DNA from: Hyphomicrobiales bacterium
Lineage (GTDB): Bacteria > Pseudomonadota > Alphaproteobacteria > Rhizobiales > JAUVMS01
Assembly: GCA_030600135.1 (NCBI GenBank)
Contig: JAUVMS010000070.1
Location: forward strand, 1-10,276
DNA: 10,276 nucleotides
Reading direction: 5' to 3'
Positions 1 through 7,015 of the stretch are shown here, one piece after another. A program made the position numbers and the translations under genes. Positions within the stretch are counted from its first letter, which is position 1. Each line of letters begins with the position of its first letter. Below the pieces are notes generated by a model. The model ran no database searches. It saw only the letters and a program-made list of their open reading frames with translations, and had not been told where the DNA came from.

Positions 1-71
1 AGGGTCGTCTCGATAGCCACCCACGGAGCGTCGCACTGAAACAGGGCGGCGTCGCGGAGTTCGCCACCAAC

Positions 72-1199
72 TCACCCGAGCGCCTTGACGATGGCGTCAA
101 TCTCCGGGCGGATCGCGCCCTCGTTCGGAACATCATCAACGGCTGTGAGCCAGCGAGGCACAATGTCCTCGTCGTCAACGAGATCGCAGGAGAGCGCCGC
201 AAGCAACGCCTCGGCCTTACCCGGTAGCCCAACTGGTATCACCTGGCCTGACAATCGCGCCCAAAGGCCCGCCCAAAGACGCGCAGCGGTCCACGGATTA
301 TACCCACCACCGCCCAAAACCACGGCGCCGGGCACTGGCGCCACAAAACGCTCGACGGCTCGCCACAGCGCACCGTTTGACAGTTGCAGGCTCGAAAGCG
401 GATCGCCAGCAAGCGCGTCCGCGCCACATTCCACCACCGCCGCTTGCGCCTCCCACCGCTCGACTCGCGGCAAAACGGACTGCTCTAAGACGAAGTCGTA
501 TTCGCTGTCGTTCACGCCGCCCGGCAGGGCAATGTTGAGGGTCGCCTTTTCATCGTCCCATCCCGTTTCGCCGCTATAGGGCCAACGCCCCGCTTCATGC
601 AGCGAGACCGTCATGACCCGCCCATCGCCGGAATATGCATCCTCAACACCGTCGCCATGATGGGCATCGAGATCGAGGTAAAGCACGCGCTCAATGCCGC
701 GCTCGAGCAAAGTCATGATCGCGAACACAGGATCATTGAAATAACAAAACCCCGACGCCCGCTCCGGGCGGCCGTGGTGCGTACCGCCGGCAGGATGAAA
801 CGCGACATGCCCGTCTGCCGCGAACTCGGCCGCGCGCGTCGAGCCTCCGACAGACGCCCTCGCCCGCTCCCAAAGCCCGTCGAACAGCGGACATTCCATG
901 GTGCCGACATTGTAGCGCTGACGCGTGTCGACACTGGCTACACCGCGTTCGCAAGCCGCCTCCAGAGCATCGACATAGCGCGCGTCATGAAACTTGAGCA
1001 AATCCTCCCGCGAGGCCAACTGGCAGTGGTGAATGCGATCGCTTGTGAGCCAACCCATGGCCTGGCAAAGATCCAACACCGCGGCCTGCCGTCCGATAGA
1101 TAGTGGGTGGTGACTACCGAACGCCGCCTCGCGAAACACCGGATGGGTGACGAACACGCCAGGCCGCCCGGGGCCAACACTTGTGCCAGAATATGCCAT
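72..1199 (-). CDS. Histone deacetylase family protein (AcuC/HDAC-like zinc amidohydrolase)
   Basis: This encodes a cytoplasmic zinc-dependent deacetylase of the arginase/deacetylase fold. Family members remove acetyl groups from acyl-lysine, acetylpolyamines or similar amides; the substrate here cannot be read from sequence. Counted from the ATG at 1199 (375 aa), the domain starts near residue 14 (GVFVTHP). The hallmarks appear in order: the His-His charge-relay pair in GGTHHG (about 141-142), GFCYFND, the metal ligands in DLDAHHGDGV (about 176-185), the third metal ligand Asp in GADALAGDP, and the transition-state Tyr in GGGGYN (about 300). All catalytic residues are present, so it should be active. 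The reading frame extends 19 codons further to an ATG at 1256. Neither start has a good ribosome binding site; 1199 is preferred because homology begins just after it. It is divergent from the tusA-like gene, and the two share a short AT-rich spacer. Confidence 0.9.
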   Translation of the reverse strand: MAYSGTSVGPGRPGVFVTHPVFREAAFGSHHPLSIGRQAAVLDLCQAMGWLTSDRIHHCQLASREDLLKFHDARYVDALEAACERGVASVDTRQRYNVGTMECPLFDGLWERARASVGGSTRAAEFAADGHVAFHPAGGTHHGRPERASGFCYFNDPVFAIMTLLERGIERVLYLDLDAHHGDGVEDAYSGDGRVMTVSLHEAGRWPYSGETGWDDEKATLNIALPGGVNDSEYDFVLEQSVLPRVERWEAQAAVVECGADALAGDPLSSLQLSNGALWRAVERFVAPVPGAVVLGGGGYNPWTAARLWAGLWARLSGQVIPVGLPGKAEALLAALSCDLVDDEDIVPRWLTAVDDVPNEGAIRPEIDAIVKALG

Positions 1200-1333
1200 G
1201 CGGCTATCCAGCTTACCCGGCGGTACTCTACGGATTGCGATCCCAGTTGCGGGCATGTATACACACTTTCTGATGTTTTGATATAACCCGTACGGCGCTG
1301 CCGTTCCAAGAGCAATTCGGGGAGGTGCAAGCG

Positions 1334-1561
1334 ATGGCCGATGTCACGCTCGATGCAAAGGGGCTGAATTGTCCGCTGCCGATACTGAAGGCCAAGAAGG
1401 CCATGTCCGGAGTGCCCAAGGGCGGCACACTTGAGGTCCTAGCCACGGATCCGGGAGCGGTTGCCGACTTCGAAGCTTTCAGCCGCACCACGGGTCACAA
1501 ATTGCTTGAGCAATCCGAAGAAGGCGGCACCTATCGTTTCGTGTTGAAGAATTCGGGCTAA
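1334..1561 (+). CDS. TusA/SirA-family sulfur carrier protein
   Basis: This is a 75-residue cytoplasmic protein of the TusA/YedF/SirA family. Members carry a persulfide on a single cysteine and pass sulfur to pathways such as tRNA thiolation, molybdenum-cofactor enzymes or sulfur oxidation. The signature CPLP motif is at residues 13-16 (Cys13), followed by the usual K-A-K-K-A-M helix and a C-terminal beta-strand. The whole small alpha/beta domain is present. A GTG codon at 1325 could extend the frame by three codons. The strong GGGGAGG at about 1319-1325 lies 8 bases before the ATG at 1334, which decides the start. TATAAC at 1282-1287 could be its -10, but no good -35 is visible. It stands alone in the window; the next plus-strand gene is about 417 bp away, so a functional link with the permease is possible but unproven. 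Confidence 0.93.
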   Translation: MADVTLDAKGLNCPLPILKAKKAMSGVPKGGTLEVLATDPGAVADFEAFSRTTGHKLLEQSEEGGTYRFVLKNSG

Positions 1562-1978
1562 GCAATCTTTGCCGCTGCCGTTCCGTCCACGATCACGTCA
1601 CCGCAGCGAAATCAATTACCTACGCATTTGCAGCCGCGCCCGGTGCCCATTCAACGCTTGCCCAAGCAGTATGTCGCGATGTTCGCTTCAGCTAGTCCAT
1701 CTATTCCGGCCAACGGATCGACGCCCAAAGCAGCCAATCAATCTTCCAGCTTCGCTCCGGTCGGACGTACACATCAAATTTACCTGTCTTGTCGCGGGCT
1801 TTTGGTGTTTTTCGTGCCGACTAGCCCGCAACTGGCCTGCCGATCCGCATTGCGGTGGGAAATGCCGGCTACATCCAATGACCAACTGTCACGCCGGACC
1901 TATTGCGGTGCATGATGAGAAACCAGATGGAACTCTGGGCGCCTATTGCCGTGGCGCAGGGAAAAGAGCGCCGATGAA
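1562..1978. other. 417-bp gap without a convincing gene
   Basis: This stretch separates the tusA-like gene from the permease. It has open frames of up to about 137 codons on the plus strand and shorter ones on the minus strand. They have no recognisable domain, no good ribosome binding site, and a Cys/Arg/Ser-rich composition typical of out-of-frame reading. A 9-base direct repeat ATTGCGGTG occurs at 1849-1857 and 1902-1910. The region probably holds the promoter and leader of the permease cluster. No terminator with a T-run was found after the tusA-like gene. Confidence 0.4.
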
Positions 1979-3508
1979 ATGACCAATCGCGATCTTCCAA
2001 GATTGCCACGTATGGCCAAGGTGCGCCAAGTCGCGCTGCACCCGGCCGGCCGCAGACTTTCTCGAACCACTCCCGTTCGTGGCCTCGCGTTCTTCCTTTG
2101 GGAAAAGCGATGGTTTTTCATCGCCATGTTGGTTGGCGGCTTGATCATGCAGCTCCCAACGCCCGATGGGCTGAGCCGCGAAGGTCTCATCGTTCTCGCC
2201 ATGTCCGTCGCCTCGGTCATCCTGTTCGTGACCGAGCCCGTTCCCTTGCCGACGGTCGCACTGATGATCATTGCCGGCCAGGTGCTGCTCTTGGGTCTCG
2301 ATTCCAGCGCGGTCGCCAAGAGCCTAATGAGCGACTCCGTTCTATTCATCATGGGCTCGCTCATGCTGGCGGTTGCCATCGTCAAGCAAAATCTCGACAA
2401 GCGCATCGCCTATTTGATCGTGCGGATGACCGGTACGAAAACCTCTCGCATTTGTGTCGGCATTTCACTCGTATCGGGCATCCTGGCCTCGATCGTCGGT
2501 GAGCATACCGTCGCGGCGATGATGCTGCCGGTCGCGATCACTCTGATCACGCTCACGTCCGATGATCCAAAGAAAGTCCGCCGTCTGGCCGCAGTGCTCC
2601 TCTTTTCGATCTCCTACGGCTGCTCGATAGCCAGTATCGGCACGCCCTCGGGCGGCGCTCGAAATGCCATCATGATTGGTTATTGGAAGGAATTTTTCTT
2701 TGATCCTAGCGATCCTGAGACCCGCAAGTTCATCGTCGATTACGTAACTTGGGTGCTCTATTGCTATCCGATTTTTCTCATACAGTTGCCGTTCGTAACG
2801 GCCATCCTGTTCATGACCTTCCGTCCGGAATACGCCAACATGGCACGCGCTGTCGTGCGGCTCAGGCAACAAATCGACAAGCAAGGACCGATGAAATCGA
2901 CGGACTGGGTCACGATTGTCGTGTTTGCGCTCACTCTCTACGGATGGATCGCCTATTCGGACACGCTTGGCCTCGGCATTGTCGCCATCCTCGGCGCTTG
3001 TGCTTTTCTCATTATCGGCATGGTGCGTTGGGAGGACATCAACTCAGGCGTGAACTGGGGCGTCGTACTGCTCTATGCAGCAGCGATATCGCTCGGCGTG
3101 GAGATGAAGGAAACCGGCGCCGCCATTTGGGTGGCGAGCAGCTTTTTGGAGCTCATTGCCCCACTCGGCATTGATTCGGGCGTGCCGTTGTGGACAGCGG
3201 TATCAGCGTTGACCACGGGCGTCACCAACACGATGTCCAATGGTGCCGCGGTCGCCGTGCTCGGCCCAATCAACCTCAAGTTGGCGGTCGTCGCCGGTGA
3301 AAGCCCGATATTGATGGGATTTGTGACCGCAATCTCCTCGGCTTTCGCTTATCTGACGGTGATCGGGACACCGGCATGTACGATCGTGTACTCTTCGGGC
3401 TACCTTTCTACGACCGATTTTTTGGTAGTTGGCTATCGTATGGTTATCATGTCGACGTTCGTGCTTATCTTGGCCGCCTATCTATACTGGCCGTTACTAG
3501 GACTATGA
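1979..3508 (+). CDS. SLC13/DASS-family anion permease (non-canonical SNT motifs)
   Basis: This is a polytopic inner-membrane transporter of about 509 aa, in the divalent anion:sodium symporter (SLC13/DASS) group of the ion-transporter superfamily. Substrates of the family are dicarboxylates, sulfate or similar anions; which applies here is unknown. From the ATG at 1979 there is a cytoplasmic N-terminus of about 40 residues, then roughly 10-12 hydrophobic segments. The inverted repeats show the family pattern: EHTVAAMMLPVA (about 175-186) pairs with TNTMSNGAAVAVLGPI (about 416-431), and IGTPSGGARN (about 220-229) pairs with IGTPACT (about 462-468). At the places where characterised members carry Ser-Asn-Thr, this protein reads differently. 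A TTG at 1946 extends the frame 11 codons. The ATG at 1979 is preferred because of a weak AAGAG about 10 bases upstream. The stop is one base before the ATG of the Usp gene, which implies translational coupling. Confidence 0.88.
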   Translation: MTNRDLPRLPRMAKVRQVALHPAGRRLSRTTPVRGLAFFLWEKRWFFIAMLVGGLIMQLPTPDGLSREGLIVLAMSVASVILFVTEPVPLPTVALMIIAGQVLLLGLDSSAVAKSLMSDSVLFIMGSLMLAVAIVKQNLDKRIAYLIVRMTGTKTSRICVGISLVSGILASIVGEHTVAAMMLPVAITLITLTSDDPKKVRRLAAVLLFSISYGCSIASIGTPSGGARNAIMIGYWKEFFFDPSDPETRKFIVDYVTWVLYCYPIFLIQLPFVTAILFMTFRPEYANMARAVVRLRQQIDKQGPMKSTDWVTIVVFALTLYGWIAYSDTLGLGIVAILGACAFLIIGMVRWEDINSGVNWGVVLLYAAAISLGVEMKETGAAIWVASSFLELIAPLGIDSGVPLWTAVSALTTGVTNTMSNGAAVAVLGPINLKLAVVAGESPILMGFVTAISSAFAYLTVIGTPACTIVYSSGYLSTTDFLVVGYRMVIMSTFVLILAAYLYWPLLGL

Positions 3509-3509
3509 G

Positions 3510-4493
3510 ATGACGGAGCGTGCCTTAAAGAGCCGGAGCGACGACGACACAGAACTGGTTGAGGACCGGCATTTTTCCATCCTCGTATGCATCGACGGTT
3601 CCGATGAGTCCTACCGCGCGTTGCGTTATGCCGTGCGCATTGGCTCAGGCACCGACGCCGACCTGACGCTGCTTTATGTGCGGCCCATCGACCAGGGCCT
3701 GAGAACCGGCGGCCTGCAATTCTCCGTTGCTCGCGAGAATCTGCTCGACTGGGGCCTCGAGTTGCCTGGCATGAAAGCCCTCAAGAAAGGCCGCGACATG
3801 CTGGTCGAACTGGGTTTTCTTGCCGAGGATTGGGAAGAAGAGTTCAAACACACCGACGTCAGCGGCGATCCGTTGGGTGACAATATGATCGTCTACAAGA
3901 GCGATCGCGGCCGCGCCATCACACTCAAGCTCATGGTCTCACCATCCGTCGCCCACGGCATTCTCGATGAATGCGACTACGGAGGTTACGACATCACAAT
4001 CGTTGCCAAATCCACGGAAGGTCCGAGCACCGGCCTCGGTTTCATTGAACCGGATGTCGCTGAGACCGTGGCAATCGAGCACAAGGGCACGGTGCTGGTC
4101 GCGCGCGCGCTCGAGGAAAGCCACGGCCACCTGGTTTGCGTTGCCGACGCCGAAGAGTCCATTCGAGCCGCCCGCCGCGATGCACAAATTGCCAGTCGCT
4201 GCGCTTGTCCTGTCTTTCTGTTCTCGGTGGCATCAACCCAGGCCGCATTGCCGGAAGCAGAGCGCGCCATCGCCAACGCCAAGGCCGCTATTGAAGAGGA
4301 GGGGATCCGCATATCAGGCGAAAAGGCGGTAATCGGTGATCCTGTTTCGAGCATTGTCGAGGAGGGCCGCGGATATTCCGTCATCGTACTCTCGGCGGCC
4401 CGGCAAAAGAGTGGCTGGCGCCGCTTCTTCACCACCAGTGTGGCCTATAAGGTTCTTGAACACGCCCACAACTCGGTCATGATCGCGCGCTAA
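3510..4493 (+). CDS. Tandem universal stress protein (two UspA domains)
   Basis: This is a 327-residue cytoplasmic protein with two UspA-type alpha/beta domains. Domain 1 opens with HFSILVCIDGSDES (about 21-34), where Asp29 is the conserved adenine-contacting Asp of nucleotide-binding Usps. It closes near TVLVARAL (about 194-201), with a long insertion of about 60-150. Domain 2 runs from GHLVCVADAEES (about 206) to NSVMIAR at the C-terminus. Neither domain shows a clean G-2x-G-9x-G-S/T ATP loop: domain 1 has TGLGF followed by a divergent segment, and domain 2 has ARQKSGWRRFFTTSVA. ATP binding may therefore be lost or altered. The ATG at 3510 overlaps the translational exit of the permease, with AGGA at about 3498-3501 as ribosome binding site. 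Proteins of this type often modulate a neighbouring transporter, so regulation of the permease is a reasonable inference. Confidence 0.87.
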   Translation: MTERALKSRSDDDTELVEDRHFSILVCIDGSDESYRALRYAVRIGSGTDADLTLLYVRPIDQGLRTGGLQFSVARENLLDWGLELPGMKALKKGRDMLVELGFLAEDWEEEFKHTDVSGDPLGDNMIVYKSDRGRAITLKLMVSPSVAHGILDECDYGGYDITIVAKSTEGPSTGLGFIEPDVAETVAIEHKGTVLVARALEESHGHLVCVADAEESIRAARRDAQIASRCACPVFLFSVASTQAALPEAERAIANAKAAIEEEGIRISGEKAVIGDPVSSIVEEGRGYSVIVLSAARQKSGWRRFFTTSVAYKVLEHAHNSVMIAR

Positions 4494-4506
4494 CCGGACG
4501 GTATCC

Positions 4507-5244
4507 ATGGAGCTTGAGTTTATCGGCTGCGGTGATGCGTTCGGCAGCGGCGGCCGCCTCAACACGTGCTTTCATCTTCGCGGAGCGCGCACCAACCTCC
4601 TCGTTGACTGCGGTGCAACATCCATGGTCGGTCTCAATCGCACCGCCATCGATCGCAACGCCATCGAGGCGATCCTCATTACGCACTTTCATGGCGATCA
4701 TTTTGCCGGACTTCCATTCTTCGTGCTGGACGCACAATTCCATTCAAAGCGCCGTTCGCCACTCATAGTTGCCGGGCCAATGGGAATTGAGGAACGCTGG
4801 CACCAGACGGCGGAGGCCTGCTTCGAAGGCTCGACCAATATTGCCAGGAAATTCGAGTTGCACTTTGTTGAGATCCCTGAGCGTTCGCCAATGATGATCG
4901 CCGGTACCGAAGTAACGGCCTACCCGGTCGACCATGGCCGTTCCGGCGGCCCGTTCTATGCTTATCGGATAAGGGCAGGGGGGCGTGTGCTCGCTTATTC
5001 CGGAGACACTGAATGGACCGACACCCTCATCGAGGCCGCCAAAGATGCCGACCTATTCATCTGCGAAGCCTATTTTCGCGACAAACAGGTGCAACTCCAC
5101 ATGGATCTGGCGACGCTCGAGTTACACCTTCCGGTGATCAATGCCAGGCGGGTTATCCTCACCCACATGGGCCCCGACATGCTCGCGCGGCGCCATGAAA
5201 CCACACTTGATACCGCCGAAGACGGCATGATCGTCAAGTTTTGA
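4507..5244 (+). CDS. MBL-fold metallo-hydrolase, RNase Z-like
   Basis: This is a 245-residue soluble metallo-beta-lactamase-fold protein, close in layout to the RNase Z/arylsulfatase-like branch. The N-terminal strand ELEFIGCGDAFGSGGR is the usual start of this branch. The metal site is complete: THFHGDH (about 59-65) gives HxHxDH, PVDHG supplies the next His, SGDTEW gives the bridging Asp, and LTHMG near the C-terminus gives the last His. An additional HMDLAT motif matches the conserved His of RNase Z-like enzymes. There is no signal peptide, so it should act in the cytoplasm. It lacks the long exosite arm of true tRNase Z, so a tRNA-processing role is not assumed; small ester, phosphodiester or thioester substrates are equally possible. 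It starts 13 bases after the Usp stop, with GGACGG just upstream, and is the last gene of the cluster. It ends 12 bases from the convergent cytochrome gene. Confidence 0.88.
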   Translation: MELEFIGCGDAFGSGGRLNTCFHLRGARTNLLVDCGATSMVGLNRTAIDRNAIEAILITHFHGDHFAGLPFFVLDAQFHSKRRSPLIVAGPMGIEERWHQTAEACFEGSTNIARKFELHFVEIPERSPMMIAGTEVTAYPVDHGRSGGPFYAYRIRAGGRVLAYSGDTEWTDTLIEAAKDADLFICEAYFRDKQVQLHMDLATLELHLPVINARRVILTHMGPDMLARRHETTLDTAEDGMIVKF

Positions 5245-5256
5245 TGGGCAACAAGG

Positions 5257-5637
5257 CTATTTCTGCTTGGGTTTGAGGGTCTCGACAAAGGCCAAAATGT
5301 CGGCAACCGCTTCCAGCGGCAGCTCGATCGGCGCCGCATTGGCCGGAATATACTCAAGCGGCCGCCCTATGCCCTTGATGGACAGGAAAGCCGGGTGCGG
5401 TCGCCGTACATAGAACGTCTCAAATCGGTCGCGGTAGTCCGGTCGCCGCTTGACCAACAGCTGAAACGACGGCGTGCTCGAGATACCGCCCATGGGATTG
5501 AAGTCGCCAACTACGTGGCAACGCGAGCAATGCTGCTCCGCCACCCGCCGCCCTGCCTCAGCATCGCCACCAGCGCTCGCCGCCTGAGGGGCCATGGCGA
5601 GCGGCAGCACCGTGGCTGCAACAATCGACAACCGCAC
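5257..5637 (-). CDS. Small periplasmic c-type cytochrome
   Basis: This encodes a 126-residue exported monohaem cytochrome c. From the GTG at 5637 the protein begins with a Sec signal peptide (RLSIVAATVLPLAM, cleavage after about residue 22 at ASA). The haem-attachment motif CSRCH follows at 37-41, and a C-terminal amphipathic helix (VADILAFVETL) is typical of class I cytochromes. The frame is open 24 codons further up to 5709. GGGAGGA sits 7 bases before the GTG and gives a correctly placed signal peptide, which decides the start. The usual C-terminal distal Met is absent: the only Met of the mature protein is Met49 in FNPMGG. His81 in RRPHPAF is another candidate ligand. No oxidase or dehydrogenase partner lies next to it, so its electron-transfer partner is unknown. 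It is convergent with the MBL gene. Confidence 0.88.
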   Translation of the reverse strand: MRLSIVAATVLPLAMAPQAASAGGDAEAGRRVAEQHCSRCHVVGDFNPMGGISSTPSFQLLVKRRPDYRDRFETFYVRRPHPAFLSIKGIGRPLEYIPANAAPIELPLEAVADILAFVETLKPKQK

Positions 5638-5761
5638 CGAGCCGTCCTCCCTAGCTCGATTGACACACCGATGACCGATCACTCTATCGCGGATGTGCGA
5701 ATGGTCCAAACTCCCATGCTCAAAGGCAACATCCTGCGCATGATATTACGTGCAAAACCGC

Positions 5762-5782
5762 CCGTCCGAGCCTTCCGGACGG
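5762..5782. repeat. Hairpin, 7-bp stem
   Basis: CCGTCCG at 5762-5768 pairs with CGGACGG at 5776-5782 around a 7-base loop. On the minus strand it is followed by GCGGTTTTG, a weak T-stretch, so it could act as a poor terminator for transcripts running left. On the plus strand no T-run follows. Its role is unclear. Confidence 0.35.
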
Positions 5783-5879
5783 CAAGAAAATCATGAAAGT
5801 GGGAACGCAGAGTTTCCTCTTTGGCACCTGAGTATCCGTTTTGTTCAGGGCCGCACCATCTTTTCACGCGTGGCACATG

Positions 5880-5895
5880 TGTCGTGATCACGACA
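5880..5895. promoter_or_regulatory. Perfect 16-bp palindrome, candidate operator
   Basis: TGTCGTGA at 5880-5887 is followed immediately by its reverse complement TCACGACA at 5888-5895. A gapless 8+8 dyad is typical of a site for a dimeric repressor or activator. It lies about 90 bp before the ATG of the ABM-like gene and about 240 bp before the cytochrome start, so the former is the more likely target. The regulator is not in the window. Confidence 0.45.
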
Positions 5896-5984
5896 TGCGC
5901 GAATTGCGTTGGGCGGTAACCACATGCGTGCGAGACTAATCCTCTCAAACCCGGGATAACGATCAAACCCAAAGGGGAATAATC

Positions 5985-6272
5985 ATGTATGCCCGCGTCA
6001 CAAACACGAAATGTGATCCCGCCCGCCTCGATGAGATGGTTGCCCTCATCGACGAAATCAAACCACGTGTAAAGTCATTGCCGGGCCTCTTAGATGCCTA
6101 CAGCGTCTGGCGCGCCAATGGCGAGTGCGTCGTCATGGCGATTTATGAAAGCCAGTCTGCAGCTGAAGCAGCCGCCCCTCAAATCCAGGCCATCTGGGGC
6201 GAGTTGGCCGACTTGCTGGTCGCCCCACCGTCAGCGGAGACGTACGATCAAGTCGAGCATATGACGGGCTAG
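5985..6272 (+). CDS. ABM-like dimeric alpha/beta-barrel protein
   Basis: This encodes a 95-residue cytoplasmic protein with the pattern of the antibiotic-biosynthesis-monooxygenase/dimeric ferredoxin-like barrel fold. It has a first strand MYARVTN, a helix (DEMVALIDEIKPRVKSL), PGLLDAYSVWRANGECVVMAIYES as the two central strands, and a second helix rich in Ala (SAAEAAAPQIQAIWGELADLL). Full length is normal for such single-domain proteins. The fold covers monooxygenases, haem-degrading enzymes and stress-response proteins without metal, so no reaction is assigned. AAAGGGG at about 5971-5977 is a good ribosome binding site for the ATG at 5985. It appears to be a single-gene unit. The palindrome upstream suggests its own regulation. 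Confidence 0.8.
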   Translation: MYARVTNTKCDPARLDEMVALIDEIKPRVKSLPGLLDAYSVWRANGECVVMAIYESQSAAEAAAPQIQAIWGELADLLVAPPSAETYDQVEHMTG

Positions 6273-6338
6273 TCAGCGCCCAACTTCAAAGCCGGCATTT
6301 CTTTACATCGCCGAAAGTAGGTGATGAAAATCGCCAAC

Positions 6339-6359
6339 TGGAATAAATTCCAATTCCAG
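6339..6359. repeat. Overlapping inverted repeats between ABM and YHS genes
   Basis: TGGAAT at 6339-6344 and ATTCCA at 6347-6352 form a 14-bp dyad with a 2-base centre. The second arm is then repeated as ATTCCAG at 6353-6359, which can alternatively pair with CTGGAAT at 6338-6344. No T-run follows, so an operator upstream of the YHS gene is more likely than a terminator. Confidence 0.35.
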
Positions 6360-6421
6360 CGGACGTAAAATCAATTTCGCCTCAGCCTTTGGGCCACTCG
6401 ACTATTGCACAGGTGCACGCA

Positions 6422-6904
6422 ATGACGTTTTTGAAAACTTTCGCGACAATCGCCGCATTCGCATTCGGCCTCGTCGGCACGGCCCAAGCCGGACCCAATA
6501 CCAATACGACTGGCGGTTTGGCAATGGATGGAACGGGGCTTGCAATGCATGGCTATGATGCCGTTACCTATTTCGCTGGCGCAAAGCCAATGATCGGGTC
6601 ATCCGACCATTCAGCGACGTATAACGATGCCACCTATCGCTTTTCCACTGCGGAGAACCTGGCAAAGTTCAAGCAGGACCCGGCCAAATACGCTCCCCAA
6701 TTTGGCGGCAATTGCGCCTTTGGTGCATCGTTCGGCAAGAAATTCGACGGTGACCCAAGATACTGGACGATTGTCGACGGCAAGCTTTATCTCAATCACA
6801 ATCAGACGGTTCTCAAAAAGTGGCGGGAAAAGCAGGCTGATCGTATTGCCGCGGCCAATAAGAAATGGCCTGACATTGCGCAAAAAGCACCGTCGGATTT
6901 GTAG
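6422..6904 (+). CDS. Exported YHS domain-containing protein
   Basis: This is a 160-residue periplasmic protein. A Sec signal peptide (MTFLKTFATIAAFAFGLVGT, cleavage after AQA at about 23) precedes a YHS domain of about residues 41-130. Recognisable blocks are AMHGYDAVTYF, YRFSTAENLAKFKQDPAKYAPQFGGNCAFG and DPRYWTIVDGKLYLNHN, followed by a charged tail (KKWREKQADRIAAANKKWP). These are the standard features of the stand-alone proteobacterial YHS proteins. The domain is thought to bind metal, but only one Cys (about 98) is present and the physiological role of the family is not settled. The frame can be extended to a TTG at 6389; the ATG at 6422 is chosen because it starts the signal peptide and has AGG about 8 bases upstream. 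It is convergent with the carbamoylase gene. Confidence 0.87.
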   Translation: MTFLKTFATIAAFAFGLVGTAQAGPNTNTTGGLAMDGTGLAMHGYDAVTYFAGAKPMIGSSDHSATYNDATYRFSTAENLAKFKQDPAKYAPQFGGNCAFGASFGKKFDGDPRYWTIVDGKLYLNHNQTVLKKWREKQADRIAAANKKWPDIAQKAPSDL

Positions 6905-7015
6905 GAGGCGGCTTGCCCATAGGCACCCCGACACCAGTATACCGACACATTGCGTTCGTACTGGGAGTTTTGCCTTTACGCCGATCGGCTGGAATTTTGA
7001 AATCAACTGAGCCGC

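Larger units (their letters stand above)
5638..5984. other. 347-bp intergenic regulatory region
   Basis: This is a divergent spacer between the cytochrome c gene (minus) and the ABM-like gene (plus), so it must contain both promoters. It holds a 7-bp-stem hairpin at 5762-5782 and a perfect 16-bp palindrome at 5880-5895, listed separately. Open frames on either strand (for example 5679-5972 minus) show no domain or ribosome binding site and are treated as chance. Confidence 0.5.

Noticed and set aside
1..71. Protein-like reading on the minus strand continuing in frame after the deacetylase TGA
   Set aside because: There is no start codon in that frame, the piece is 23 codons and cut by the window edge, and no family is recognisable.
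85..579. Long plus-strand open frame opposite the deacetylase gene
   Set aside because: It is antisense to a gene with intact catalytic motifs, has Ser/Arg/Pro-rich composition and no domain; it is a shadow of the minus-strand gene.
1569..1982. 137-codon and 95-codon plus-strand frames in the gap before the permease
   Set aside because: No ribosome binding site, no domain, unusual Cys/Arg-rich composition, and overlap with the permease start; insufficient to call a gene.
1979..4493. A defence or toxin-antitoxin system in the permease/Usp cluster
   Set aside because: No nuclease, toxin, sensor or effector domain is present beyond the MBL hydrolase, whose family is mainly metabolic or RNA-processing.
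5679..5972. 97-codon minus-strand frame in the spacer before the cytochrome gene
   Set aside because: It contains the operator-like palindrome and the hairpin, has no recognisable domain and no good ribosome binding site.
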